Shown here one piece after another: positions 27,931-37,900 of a DNA stretch of 64,000 nt (the first letter of the stretch is position 1; each line of letters opens with the position of its first letter). Position numbers and translations under genes: made by a program. The notes beneath the pieces are model-generated. The model did not search any database, had not been told where the DNA came from, and saw only the letters and a program-made list of their open reading frames with translations. The DNA lies in assembly GCF_000013645.1 (NCBI RefSeq), contig NC_007951.1, positions 868,001 through 932,000 of the forward strand. Reading direction: 5' to 3'. Origin of the DNA: Paraburkholderia xenovorans LB400 (GTDB lineage Bacteria > Pseudomonadota > Gammaproteobacteria > Burkholderiales > Burkholderiaceae).

Positions 27931-29090
27931 GCCCCCCCTTCATCGACTCCGATGAATACGAGCGTGCCAGCGTCCGCGACCATTTCGCGAAGAATGGGGA
28001 CGAGCGCGCCAGACAGCGTCGCGCCGAGCGACCGGCCGCGGGACCGCACGCGCCTGCGCCCTACGCGACGGAATCCTTGGCAGAACTCGCCACACAGTCG
28101 CCGCCGCAGCACTGGATCGTCAAGCCGATAGCGTCGGCGTCGTCCCTGCTCGCGCTGTTCGGCGCGGCGGGCTGCGGCAAGTCATTTCTCGGTTTCGACC
28201 TCGGCGTCGCCGTCGCGGGGGCCGCCGACGAATGGTTCCATTACCGGGTTTCCCATGTGCCGGTGCTGCTGGTCGTGCTTGAGGGCGACGCCGGAATCCC
28301 GAAGCGGGCCAGGGCGTGGCACCTGGACACAGGGAGCGACTATCCGGCACGCTTCTGGGTGCTGCGCGGACAGCCCTTTGACCTGCGCAGCCTGTCCGAC
28401 ATCGACCGGCTGATCGAGGTCGCCCGGCGACTGGGCATGGCCGGAGGCCTGGTCATTGTCGATACGCTGAACCGCGCAAGCGGCGGCGCGGATGAAAACA
28501 GTTCGGCGGACGTAGGCCGGCTGATCGAGGCGTGCAAGGTCATCCAGCTTGCGCTGAGCGCAACCGTGATTCTCATCGCGCATAGCGGCAAGGATTCGAG
28601 TCGTGGCCTGCGCGGACACAGTTCGCTGTACGCGGCGCTCGATGCCGCCATCGAGGTTCGCGAATGCGACGGCGGCGTGCGGGAGTGGACCCTCGTGAAG
28701 AGCAAGGATGGATGTGACGGTCTGCGCCATACCTTCAGACTTCGGAGTGTCGAGGTCGGTGTCGACGATGACGGCGATCCGGTGACGTCCTGCGTCATCG
28801 AACCGCTCGACGCCGAACCTGAGCGGCTGCGCCCGGCGCGGCCGCGTGGCAGCGCACAGATGATTGTCTATCGCGTGGTAGGGGACATGCTGCGCGCGTC
28901 GCGCGAGTTCGGCAAGGCCAATGCGCCGCCAACGCACGCATGCGTACCGGTCGAGGCGGCGATCGAACAGGCCGCATTGCATATGGTCTGCAAGGCAAAG
29001 AACCGCAGGTACGTCGCGCGGCGCACAGTCACGCACATGATTGCCAGCCGGATTTACTCCGCCAGGGACGACTGGCTATGGGCAGAATGA
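27927..29090 (+). CDS. RepA/AAA_25-type ATPase (putative replicative helicase of the element)
   Basis: 387 residues from GTG 27927. A RecA-fold ATPase core is present: Walker A LFGAAGCGKSFLG (about 70-82), Walker B LVIVDTLNRASGG (about 172-184), and VILIAHSGKDSSRGLRGHSS (about 212-231). This matches the RepA-type helicases of plasmids and of P4-like satellites and integrative elements. It implies that the element can replicate after excision or contribute to its own copying. A cluster of TGCCAC repeats follows the gene. Confidence 0.82.
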   Translation: MSPPFIDSDEYERASVRDHFAKNGDERARQRRAERPAAGPHAPAPYATESLAELATQSPPQHWIVKPIASASSLLALFGAAGCGKSFLGFDLGVAVAGAADEWFHYRVSHVPVLLVVLEGDAGIPKRARAWHLDTGSDYPARFWVLRGQPFDLRSLSDIDRLIEVARRLGMAGGLVIVDTLNRASGGADENSSADVGRLIEACKVIQLALSATVILIAHSGKDSSRGLRGHSSLYAALDAAIEVRECDGGVREWTLVKSKDGCDGLRHTFRLRSVEVGVDDDGDPVTSCVIEPLDAEPERLRPARPRGSAQMIVYRVVGDMLRASREFGKANAPPTHACVPVEAAIEQAALHMVCKAKNRRYVARRTVTHMIASRIYSARDDWLWAE

Positions 29091-29100
29091 ACCGTGTCAA

Positions 29101-29215
29101 CAATTGCCACAACTGCCACAAAATTCAACTGCTGCGCCGCAGTGGCAAGGGTGTTGCATACAACAGATGCCACACACCCCTTTAGGGGTGTGGCAATTGT
29201 GGCATCCCTGCCACC
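29101..29215. repeat. TGCCAC/GTGGCA repeat cluster, possible replication iterons
   Basis: Seven occurrences of the hexamer TGCCAC or its complement lie within 115 bp: TTGCCACAA, CTGCCACAA, AGTGGCAAG, ATGCCACAC, TGTGGCAAT, TGTGGCATC and CTGCCACC. An imperfect hairpin with a TTTA loop sits at about 29169-29194. They follow the RepA-like ATPase gene directly. The frame of that ATPase remains open after its TGA to about 29272, so part of the pattern could be remnant coding sequence. Confidence 0.55.
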
Positions 29216-29241
29216 TATTGCAGACGAACTGGAGAGTAACG

Positions 29242-29298
29242 ATGCAGAACGGAATCGACATCGCGCAGCGTGACAAAAATCTGGGCGTCGCACTTTAA
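29242..29298 (+). CDS. Possible 18-residue leader peptide
   Basis: ATG 29242, preceded by GGAGAG, encodes 18 residues and stops 18 bp before the next gene, which has its own AGGGAG site. The good ribosome site is the only support. Confidence 0.2.
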   Translation: MQNGIDIAQRDKNLGVAL

Positions 29299-29316
29299 CG
29301 TTCTAGGGAGAACGAC

Positions 29317-29928
29317 ATGAAAGTCAGTGTACAAACGAAGTTACCCGCACCGATGACCGTCAAGGAACGCGACGCGCTGCGCGAACATCTGCGCGCGCTG
29401 GTGCGGGTCGGAAAGGCGGAAGTGGACAAGCTTGCCGCGATCCGACGCGCTGAAGCCGAACAGGAGCTATCGCGGGAATTCAAGGCCGAAGACGAGCTAT
29501 GTCGCGATCTGGTGCGCATTGCCGACGAAGCCGCCTCAACTGCCGACGCCGAACTCGCGCGACGTTGCCAGGAGCGTGGCATTCGAGAGAGCTTTCGCCC
29601 GAGGATCCAGATGTACATGAGTAACCGCGGAGATAACTCTTACTCGCCCCGACGTGCCGAACTGCGCAAGCTGGCGATTGCACATATCGACGCGATGGCG
29701 GCGGAAGGGAAATACGCTCTCGAAAAATGGCAAGTCGACAGGCAAGCCGAATTGCTGGGCGGCGTCTTGCAATCGAGCGAAGCACAAGGCTTTTTTGCGA
29801 GCCTGCCGACTGCTGAAACGCTGCTACCGCCGCTGACACTCGCGCAGATAGACGCGCTCGCAACGTCGCCGGGTTTGCGGCTCGTGAACGGCAAGAGAGC
29901 TGCCGACAACGCAACCGACACTAGTTGA
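29317..29928 (+). CDS. Hypothetical helical protein of the element
   Basis: 203 residues from ATG 29317, with AGGGAG 8 bp upstream. The N-terminal 90 residues are strongly charged and predicted coiled coil (ERDALREHLRALVRVGKAEV; EAEQELSREFKAEDELCRDL). A middle linker and a C-terminal helical part follow (ALEKWQVDRQAELLGGVLQS). No signal peptide. It belongs to a run of same-strand genes ending in the S49 peptidase. Function unknown. Confidence 0.65.
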   Translation: MKVSVQTKLPAPMTVKERDALREHLRALVRVGKAEVDKLAAIRRAEAEQELSREFKAEDELCRDLVRIADEAASTADAELARRCQERGIRESFRPRIQMYMSNRGDNSYSPRRAELRKLAIAHIDAMAAEGKYALEKWQVDRQAELLGGVLQSSEAQGFFASLPTAETLLPPLTLAQIDALATSPGLRLVNGKRAADNATDTS

Positions 29929-29995
29929 CTCCGCACGGAGACCGGATGGCGACGATCGCCGTAAACTTGAACTGCAACGCAAGGAGGAACGCACC

Positions 29996-30826
29996 ATGGC
30001 CACCACCACGATTGCCACGACAGCGAGCAATGCCGCCGTCACCCGGGAAATCGTCACCTGTGAATCATTCCAGCGACTCAACGCCTTGCTGGAAAAAAAG
30101 CGGAGACTGGTCGCGCGGATCGAGTCGCTACCGGCCGAGATCACGCGCGCGCACGATACGGTGGGCGCCCTTCAGGCCGAGGCGACGGGCGCAGAGATTG
30201 GACTGGCTGACGCCGAGAAGAAACCAGCGCCCATTGACTTCGAAAGGCATGAAGCAGCGCTGGCTGCGCTCGCGAAACGGGAAGTTGAAGCAGAACTGCT
30301 TGAACGCGGGTTGCGGGCGCGGCTCAATGCCCTGGAAGAACAGGTGACGGTGACCGATGAAGAAATTTCTGTCGAATGCCGAATTGTGGGTACTGATGCC
30401 GCTGATATCGCGAATAAAGTGCTGGATGCGCTCGCCACTGAACTCGAGGTAAGCCTCGCGCCGGTGCGGGCCGTCTACGCGAAAATTGTTGCGCTAACGG
30501 ATATCGTGCCGATCCGCTCCGTGCAGGATTTCAGGATAAGCGCGCACCTGTCGGATCCGCGCCGAAGCTTTATGCATTACTTTCCACATTGCGGCGGTAG
30601 TGACGACGCGCCGAACCTGCTGCAGGTGGAAACCGCGCAGACCGAGGCGGCGAAGGCTGCGGTGCATGCGGCGATGAAGCCCGTCGCGGAAGCGCTGCGG
30701 GCTATGCACTCGCATGTGCGCTATGTTCATCTGGACAAGCGCCCGCAGCCTTATCGGGTCAAGTCTGAGGTCGTGACCGAAAGCGGTCCCCGCGGCCGGT
30801 TCGCTGGTGAAACCGTCGTTCGTTGA
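29996..30826 (+). CDS. Hypothetical coiled-coil protein of the element
   Basis: 276 residues with a near-perfect AAGGAGG site 6 bp before ATG 29996. After a Thr/Ala-rich start, residues about 20-125 form a likely coiled coil with Ala/Glu/Lys heptads. The C-terminal half is a different, globular-looking part (SDPRRSFMHYFPHCGGSDDA near 185). It is followed 7 bp later by the S49 peptidase gene. No family recognised; partner of the peptidase is a guess from position only. Confidence 0.65.
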   Translation: MATTTIATTASNAAVTREIVTCESFQRLNALLEKKRRLVARIESLPAEITRAHDTVGALQAEATGAEIGLADAEKKPAPIDFERHEAALAALAKREVEAELLERGLRARLNALEEQVTVTDEEISVECRIVGTDAADIANKVLDALATELEVSLAPVRAVYAKIVALTDIVPIRSVQDFRISAHLSDPRRSFMHYFPHCGGSDDAPNLLQVETAQTEAAKAAVHAAMKPVAEALRAMHSHVRYVHLDKRPQPYRVKSEVVTESGPRGRFAGETVVR

Positions 30827-30833
30827 GGCATCC

Positions 30834-31805
30834 ATGACGCCGGGCTATCAGCACCTCGCAACGCGCCTGCTCAACACGCCGCTCGCGATCGAGCAAGGCA
30901 GGTTCGCGGCCTTCGCGGCGACCACCTGTGCTACGCCGCGCATCGCAGCTATCGGTAGCAGGGTCGGCGACGACATTGCGCAAGCCGGATCTCGACCGCC
31001 GTATGCGATGGTCGCAGGCATTGCGGTCATCCAGGTGCAGGGGATGCTGCTGAGCAGGACCGGCGCAGCGGGCCCGTGCCTGATGACCGGCGCCGACTTC
31101 GTGACGGGCTATGACGGTATCCGCGCGAACGTAAGCGCCGCTCTCGCCGATCCTGCCGTGCGGGCGATCGTGCTCGATATCGACAGCCCGGGCGGTGAGA
31201 TAGCGGGCCTGCTGGACCTCGCCGATGCAATCTACGCGGCGCGTCGGCGCAAGCCGCTATTGGCGGTCTGTAACGAGTGCGCCTTTAGCGCTGCATACTG
31301 CCTCGCCTCAGCATGCGAACAGGTCACCGTGCCGCGCACGGGCGGCACTGGTGGCGTCGGCGTGCTCGTCGTGCATGTGGATTTCTCGAAGGCGCTCACC
31401 GATGCAGGAATCGCGGTCACGCTGATCACTTCCGGTGAGCACAAAGCGGACGGTAACGAGTACCGGCCACTCTCGCGCGACGCATACCGACGCATCAAGG
31501 CCGATGTGGACGCAACCGCCAAGATGCTCATCGCGATGGTGGCGCACAATCGCGGCCTGTCGCAAGCGCAGGTGCGCGACACGGAGGGCGCGACGTATCT
31601 GGGAGCGGCTGGCGTACGTGCCGGACTGGCTGACGCTGTGATGTCACCGGACGAGGCGCTTCTCTCACTGCTGCGTGAACTCGACCGACCAAGGGCGCTA
31701 TCCAGCCACCAGGAAGCGAGGGGACACCAATCGTCCCGGCGGCAGCAGCGCAGGTCGTGGGGCGAGCTTGCCTACCGCGCCGAGGTGAAGGCGGCGCTGC
31801 GGTAG
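30834..31805 (+). CDS. S49 family (SppA/phage-type) serine peptidase
   Basis: 323 residues from ATG 30834, with GAGG 7 bp upstream; a GTG at 30807 would add nine. ClpP/crotonase-like fold: AIVLDIDSPGGEIAGL (about 102-117) forms the oxyanion strand. The nucleophile Ser is in CAFSAAYCLAS (about 148) and the general-base Lys in TSGEHKADGNEY (about 200). These are the Ser-Lys dyad positions of S49 enzymes. No N-terminal membrane anchor is obvious, so it resembles phage head-maturation peptidases more than membrane SppA. No capsid, portal or terminase gene is present nearby. Confidence 0.85.
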   Translation: MTPGYQHLATRLLNTPLAIEQGRFAAFAATTCATPRIAAIGSRVGDDIAQAGSRPPYAMVAGIAVIQVQGMLLSRTGAAGPCLMTGADFVTGYDGIRANVSAALADPAVRAIVLDIDSPGGEIAGLLDLADAIYAARRRKPLLAVCNECAFSAAYCLASACEQVTVPRTGGTGGVGVLVVHVDFSKALTDAGIAVTLITSGEHKADGNEYRPLSRDAYRRIKADVDATAKMLIAMVAHNRGLSQAQVRDTEGATYLGAAGVRAGLADAVMSPDEALLSLLRELDRPRALSSHQEARGHQSSRRQQRRSWGELAYRAEVKAALR

Positions 31806-31924
31806 CGATGCGGGCCCCTAGGTGGCCGCGACGACTGCCAGACATCCCAAGTGTTGACACGCCTGCGTGAGCGGCATAGCGGCCCGCGTGTGCGGCGGTA
31901 TGAATATGTCCGCATGTGATGTGC

Positions 31925-32653
31925 TCAAAGTGCGCGGATCATGTCCTCGATGATGTCATTCTCATGCTGTCCGCTTGCGAAACTCCATCTCGAATGCACT
32001 TCCCACATGAACCGGCCTAGTGACTTCTCGAATTCGTACGAGTCGTACGCCGGTTGGCTTCTGTTCTTCAGCCTGTAGATTTGCTCCTTCAGTCGTTTGA
32101 AGAACGCGTGCACATTCGGGTCGTTTACATCGACGTGATCTAGCGCATACGCCACCTCGTCTGCGAAGATCTGCATTTCCATTAACAGATCAGAAAGATA
32201 ATCTTCGCGGCGGCCAAGCTCGTTCAAAACGGCGGACCAATTCGCGCTGTTGTTTCCTCCAAAAAACTCCTTGAAGCGGCGGTGATCGAGCAGTTCCCCC
32301 GGAAGTGAAGATTCATAGCTTCCCTGGCAAGCAAACAAAAAGACCGAGATCGTCCCTTCGCGAAAATCCATGTAGCCGCGCAGGAGGTTCGAGCGGATGA
32401 TAGCTCGCTGGCGACGTTGCGGGACATATACGATGATTATCCAAAAGAACACGCTGACTATGTAGCCGACGGCCAGGTTGAAAACGATCGAGTTAGCGTC
32501 GTGAAGCGAGAGTAGTACGGGCTCAAGCCAGCTCCCTTGCAGACAGCTTATGACAGGCTCGGTGCCGGAGCGAAACATCAAAAATATGGCGACTACTACC
32601 GATGTGACAAAGAGAGCCGTTTCTACGGAAGGTCTCAACGATGTTCGGATCAT
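31925..32653 (-). CDS. Membrane protein of unknown function
   Basis: 242 residues from ATG 32653; a TTG at 32686 would add 11. Two hydrophobic segments (about 12-30 and 58-80) are followed by a cytoplasmic domain of about 160 residues (YVPQRRQRAIIRSNLLRGYM; VLNELGRREDYLSDLLMEM). It is the only minus-strand gene inside the element and its GC content is lower than its neighbours', so it may be a later cargo gene. Two-helix-plus-soluble-domain proteins are often effectors or sensors in element cargo, but nothing specific is recognised. Confidence 0.6.
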   Translation of the reverse strand: MIRTSLRPSVETALFVTSVVVAIFLMFRSGTEPVISCLQGSWLEPVLLSLHDANSIVFNLAVGYIVSVFFWIIIVYVPQRRQRAIIRSNLLRGYMDFREGTISVFLFACQGSYESSLPGELLDHRRFKEFFGGNNSANWSAVLNELGRREDYLSDLLMEMQIFADEVAYALDHVDVNDPNVHAFFKRLKEQIYRLKNRSQPAYDSYEFEKSLGRFMWEVHSRWSFASGQHENDIIEDMIRAL

Positions 32654-33265
32654 TTTCTGAAATGGGTCCGCTTGAAAGTTGCGCAAGCATGAACTATAAC
32701 GCGGCGTCCGCGTGATACCGCGTCAAAGGTACTTTGAAACGCTTTTAAAAAATCACGGGAATTGCGCAGCGCGATTTTCCCCTAGCTATGACCCTCAAAA
32801 AGTCTTTGCATCATGGCTAACGGAATCTCCATCCGCGAGTTCGCGCGCTGGGAGTACGCCTCCGACACGCCGGTTCATCGGGCGCGGAACTCAGAACCCC
32901 AGTGACCCTACGTGAATTGGCACATGTTGGCGCGCGAGCGCGTGTTTGCAAAGGACGCTGCAAACTGTCCTTTGCAAAGCGCGGACGCAGTCGGGCATGG
33001 CGGCGACAGGAGCAAATTGTCGCGGCAACCGGCGCTCGGCGACCGCCTGCGCAGCCTCAACGACAGCCGGGGAATGGTCGCCCCTGCCGACGCAGGGGGG
33101 CGTTGGGTATAATTCGCGTCTTTAGCCCGTCCGGTTGATCGTCTCAAAAAACAGATGGGTTAGATTGTTCCTGCCGTTAGACAGAACGGCGCGGGTTTGA
33201 CGGCCCGCAGCGAAGTACGGCACTACCCGCGAAAGTGGGTGGTGCTCACCCATGCGTGCCTTTTT
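32654..33265. other. Intergenic stretch with one strong inverted repeat
   Basis: About 610 bases between the membrane protein gene and the C4-like RNA. I see no convincing gene: short frames here lack ribosome sites and family resemblance. It holds the 12-bp inverted repeat at 32945-32978 and presumably the promoters of the divergent membrane protein gene and the RNA. Confidence 0.5.
32945..32978. repeat. 12-bp perfect inverted repeat
   Basis: Arms TTTGCAAAGGAC (32945-32956) and GTCCTTTGCAAA (32967-32978) flank a 10-bp spacer that itself contains GCAAA. Each arm also holds the small palindrome TTTGCAAA. It could bind a dimeric or tetrameric regulator or form a hairpin. No T tract follows. 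Confidence 0.7.
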
Positions 33266-33356
33266 CTATGGGCGGGTCGTGGTGAGGGAGCCGAAAGGCT
33301 CGCCGGTTTCGTATTTCGCCCGGTCCGTCAACCTTGCTACGTGCCCGCTCACCCAT
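33266..33356 (+). ncRNA. C4 antisense RNA-like structured RNA, copy 1
   Basis: Outer stem GGGCGGG (33270-33276) pairs with CCCGCTC (33344-33350). An inner hairpin GAGCC-GAAA-GGCTC spans 33288-33301. GGTT (33305-33308) can pair with AACC (33330-33333), and GTCAACCTTG is conserved with the second copy. The layout resembles C4 antisense RNAs of P1/P7/P4-type phages, which block translation of a nearby gene by base pairing. The copy at 48000-48090 has the same stems with compensating base changes, strong evidence for selection on RNA structure. It precedes the small gene at 33404. Family assignment is from memory of the C4 consensus. Confidence 0.6.
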
Positions 33357-33403
33357 CTACAAGCGAGTGTCGGGCGATTCAGGAACAAACCGGAAATCGC
33401 ACC

Positions 33404-33781
33404 ATGAACAAATCGGCTAAAGCCCCGTCTCCCCCTCAAACGCGCCGTACGCGGACCATCGACGAAGTTTCCGCGCAACGCGTTGCGACTGCCGCCGCAA
33501 AACTGACGAAACGACACGCCGTGCAGTTCAACCATCTGGAATCCCTCGCGAAGTCAGTGCAAAAGTACATGCCGGCGGGCAAGACGGAACGAGCCCGGCA
33601 ATTTGCCGATCTGGCTCGGGAGCTTGTCACCTTCGCGGAGAAATTCAGTCGCGTCGCGGACGCGGAAGACATCATGTTCGCGCTGATCGCGACCGACAGT
33701 CTGATTCTTCTGGATGAAAATGCGCGGGCAACCGTTCTCAAGGCCGCCGACAGATTGCAACCACAATCACTGCCTGAATGA
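33404..33781 (+). CDS. Small helical protein downstream of C4-like RNA, copy 1
   Basis: 125 residues from ATG 33404. A basic, Pro-rich N-terminus (about 1-25) is followed by three or four amphipathic helices (FNHLESLAKSVQKYMPAG; RARQFADLARELVTFAEKFS; MFALIATDSLILLDENAR). No membrane segment. It lies 48 bp after the C4-like RNA core and ends in a strong terminator. Its helix pattern resembles the protein at 48140-48592, which also follows a C4-like RNA, although identity is low. If the RNA is C4-like, this gene may be its regulated target. Function unknown. Confidence 0.6.
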   Translation: MNKSAKAPSPPQTRRTRTIDEVSAQRVATAAAKLTKRHAVQFNHLESLAKSVQKYMPAGKTERARQFADLARELVTFAEKFSRVADAEDIMFALIATDSLILLDENARATVLKAADRLQPQSLPE

Positions 33782-33799
33782 AGTCGAGGGGCGTTTGAC

Positions 33800-33831
33800 G
33801 ACAGGGAGCGATTATTCGCGCCCTGTCTTTT
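33800..33831 (+). terminator. Rho-independent terminator
   Basis: The stem GACAGGG (33800-33806) / CCCTGTC (33821-33827) is extended inward by GCGA/TCGC around a TTAT loop. It is followed by TTTT and lies 19 bp past the stop of the small helical gene. Confidence 0.85.
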
Positions 33832-34947
33832 GGAGAATCCGAAATCGGGTCTATCCGTAATTTAATGGGCGAGACATATCATGAAGGAGGAAAGTCATGG
33901 ATATACCTCTGCGCAAGCCTCCGGAGGGCTCAGTAACTGTGCTTCACAGCTTCGCCAGCGTCCCTTTGTGACCTTTGGCGGAGACGGTCGCCTTATGGAT
34001 GCCCGTGCATCCCTCTAAAACTGCTTCGTTTGCAAACAAAACAACGGGAGACTCATGCAGTTCAAAACCATACGTCAGTTTCTCAGTTGGCCGATCGCGA
34101 GTGGAACCTTCCGAGAAATGTGAAATCCCTTCAGGTCGGCCTGAGCCAGTCGCCATCCGACTCAGTGCGACGAACAGGAGACATTCCTAACCATTGTTGC
34201 TCGGACGTTCAGACGTCATGTTCGCTCAGCAAGCGGCCGTTCAATTGCCTACGGTGAACTTGGTCGGCTTCTGCCGTCATTCGAGGCTCGGTCGTGGTCA
34301 GGTTGATGGCCGCCGCTTTCCTGCCGGTCGCATGTTGCCGGCCTAGGGTAATCGACCGCGCATGCCACCAACACGTATTCCCGTCCCTACGCATAGGTAA
34401 GCGCCAGCACTGCGCTATACCTGAGCGTCGCTGAAACAGCAGCGATGTCGAATTGGCGTCCCAAATGTTTCGCGGTGGACATTCGCGTTGACCAGCTATA
34501 CGCACTGGCTGGTCAGTTGAGCCTTAAAGAAGTGGCCGAGCAGTCCACTGGACTTGACGTAGTTGGACAGGTGTCGGTTTTCGGTCTGTTCGAGAGTGCC
34601 TTGTCCGACGTTCGAGCACTCACGCCAGGCTCGAACAACGACTCAGTGGATGACGTGGCAAGTTAGATAAACCGATATCCAAGCAGGCGACCGGCGCAGA
34701 GACCTCTGCGCTCCGCATCGCTGACCTCTTTTCGTAACCTGCATCGAGAACCCTTTATGGCCCGACTTGCGCGGGCTTTTTCTCTTGCCTGTTCAGGCTA
34801 GTTCATATCCGGTCAATGCTCGATAGGACAAATCCGATTTGACATGAAGCGTTGTTTCGGGCGCAAGACTGACGGTCAGTTCGAGCCCTTCCGATTTATC
34901 TGGCGCTAGTTTACGGTCGTTACAAATTAGCATAACGAACGGGCCAG
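33832..34947. other. Long non-coding stretch before the TpsA gene
   Basis: About 1.1 kb without a gene I can support; the frames present have no ribosome sites, signal or domain features. It contains a terminator at 34760-34782 and a small palindrome ACTGAC-G-GTCAGT (34868-34880) about 70 bp before the TpsA start. The last 140 bp probably hold the TpsA promoter. Confidence 0.5.
34760..34782 (+). terminator. Rho-independent terminator upstream of TpsA
   Basis: The stem GCCCG/CGGGC (34760-34764, 34772-34776) with a 7-nt loop is followed by TTTTTCT. It isolates the TpsA operon from upstream transcription. Confidence 0.65.
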
Positions 34948-37900
34948 ATGAACAGGAACAATTGCCGGCTGGTATTCAGCCGACTGAGAAACATGCTTGT
35001 CGCCGTCGAGGAAACCGCCACGGCTATGGGAAAGGAAAGCGGACAGACCGCGGTTTACGGTCGCGGTAACCCGGCAGGTTATACAGCGCTATTCACACTC
35101 AGGCAGATCGCATTCGCGGCGCTTGCGTTGCTCGGCGCGTTGCCAACGTGGTCAGGCGCGCAGATTGTACCGGGCGGCGCGCACGCTCCTTCCGTCGCGC
35201 AAACGCAGAACGGACTGGATCAGGTGGACATCAACCGGCCTTCCGGCGGGGGCGTGTCGGTCAACACGTACAACCAGTTCGATGTGCAGCAGCGCGGCGC
35301 AATCCTGAATAATTCGCCGACCATCGTGCAGACGCAGCAGGCGGGCGTGATAAACGGCAATCCGAACCTCGGGGCGGGCCAGTCGGCGCGCGTCATCGTC
35401 AATCAGGTGAACAGCAGCGCGGCGAGCCAGATTAATGGCTATCTCGAAGTCGCCGGACAGAGAGCCCAGGTCGTCATCGCCAATGGTTCCGGTATCAGCG
35501 TGAACGGTGGCGGCTTTATCAATACGTCGCGCGCGATCCTGACTACCGGGACGCCGAACTATGGCGCGGACGGCAGCCTGACGGGCTTCAACGTGACCGG
35601 CGGTAACGTCACCATCGACGGCGCCGGGCTGAACGCGGGCAACGTCGATCAGGTCGATCTGATTGCGCGCGCCGTGCGAGCGAATGCCGCGATCTACGCG
35701 AAGAACCTGAACGTCATTACGGGCGCGAACAGTGTCGATCACGATACGCTGAACGCCACGGCCGTCGCCGGCAACGGACCCGCACCGGGCGTCTCCATCG
35801 ACGTGAGCAGTCTCGGCGGCATGTATGCGAACCGTATTGTTCTCGTCGGCACGGAGTACGGTGTGGGCGTGTCCACTAAAGGCGTACTTGCCGCGCAGGC
35901 GGGCGATCTGATTCTGACCACACAGGGCAAGCTCGTCCTCGCGGGGCAGACCAACGCGAGCGGGAACATTGCGATCAACGCGCACGACGGCATCGATAAC
36001 AGCGGCACGACCTACGCGCAGCAAAACGTCAGCGCGAACACATCGGGCGCGCTGAACAACAGCGGCACGCTGGTCGCGCAGCAGGACGCGACGATCAACG
36101 CCGGGAGCGTTGCATCGGGCGGAACGCTTGGCGCAGGTATCAACGGCGACGGCTCGATTGCACAGGCGGGCGAACTAAACCTGAACGCGAGCGGTGCGCT
36201 CTCGGCAACCGGCCGCAACGCGGCGGGTGGCAACGCGACCGTACAGGGCGCATCGGTCAATCTCCCTGGCAGCAGCACATCGGCGAATCGCAACCTCGTC
36301 CTGACCGCGACGGGTGGCGACCTGAACACATCGGGCGCCACGACGACCGCAGGCGGTGCGCTGACGGCCAGCACGGCGGGCGCGCTGACCAACGACAACG
36401 GCGTTATGTCGTCAGGCGGCGCGCAGACCGTCAACGCCGCCGCACTCTCGAACCGTAGCGGCCAGATGGTAGCGGGAGGCACGCTCTCGGAAAACGTCAC
36501 GGGTGCAGTCTCGAACACAGGCGGCACGATGCAGGCGGCGGGCGCGCTGACAGCAAGCGCCGGATCATTCGACAACACGGCCGGACGTGTCGCGTCGCTC
36601 AATGCGGACGGCCTGACCCTCGCAAGTACGGGCGTGCTGAATAACGGCACGGGCGGCAACATCGGCGGCAATGGCAACGTCACGGTGCAGGCCGGGCAGA
36701 TTGTCAACGCGGGTTCGATTACGGCAGTCCAGAACCTGATTGCGGCGGCGGTTCAAACCCTGTTCAACGGCGGCACGCTCGCAGCGAACGGGAACGTGAA
36801 CGCATCGGCCGGCACGACGCTGACCAACGCGAACACGATCACGGCCGGCAGGCAGGCAGCCGTCAGCGCCGCGACATTCGATAACAGCGGCGGCTCGGCA
36901 AGCGCTGACCAGTTCACGCTTTCCGCGACGAACCTCGTCAATCACGGCGGCTCAATTACGCAGACCGGCAACGGTGCGACCAGCGTCAACGTATCCGGCA
37001 TGCTCGACAATACGGGCGGCACGATCCAGACCAACAGTACGGATCTCGCGCTCGGCCCCGCCACGCTGCTGAACGACAACGGCAAGATCGCCAGTTCCGG
37101 CAGCGGCACGTTGTCAGTGAAAACCGGAACGCTGTCGAACAATGGCGGGACGATTGCGACCAACGGCGCACTGATGATTGACGGCGGCGCAGTTTCGAAT
37201 CGTGGCGGCACACTCGCGGGCCAGTCGTCGGCCACGCTCAGACTCGTGTCGCTCGACAACAGCGCGGGCGGCTATATCGGCGCGCATCGCGCGAGTGTGA
37301 TCGATACGGGTACGCTCAACAATGCAGGCGGAACGATCCAGGCCGACGATGCGCTCGCGGTATCCGCGCAGTCGGTGACGAATGACGGCGGCACGATTGC
37401 CAATGGTGGCACAGGCGCAACGACGGTCAATGCGGCCGGCGCACTGACGAACACGAATAACGGCCTGATTGGCGGCAATGGCAACGTGTCGGTATCGGGT
37501 GCGAGCATCGACAACTCGGGCGGCACGATCACGGCAGCCGGCGCCACGACCGTGCAGTCCGGCAGCACGCTCGGCAACCGCGCCGGCATGATCCAGGGTA
37601 CGGGCAACGTGAGCGCATCGGCACAGGGTGCAATCGACAACACGGGCGGCCAGATCGAAGTGGACGGCACGAACGCCACCATGCAGCTATTGGCTGCGTC
37701 GCTCGACAACACGAACGGCCGCGTCGCGAACACCGGCAACGGTGCGACGACAATAAGCGCGGCCGGTATCACAAACAGCAACACGGGCGGCGTAGCAGGT
37801 GCAGGTGCGATCGGCGGTAATGGCGACGTGACTATTAACGCGACGACGCTGTCGAACACGAACGGCGCGCAACTCGTCACCGGTCACGACCTGACGCTGA

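Noticed and set aside
32908..33147. Overlapping short frames on both strands around the 12-bp inverted repeat.
   Set aside because: No ribosome sites and mutually exclusive frames; the inverted repeat itself explains the similar peptides.
34209..34505. A 98-codon minus-strand frame upstream of TpsA.
   Set aside because: No ribosome site, no protein-like pattern, no neighbour that would suggest an operon; treated as non-coding.
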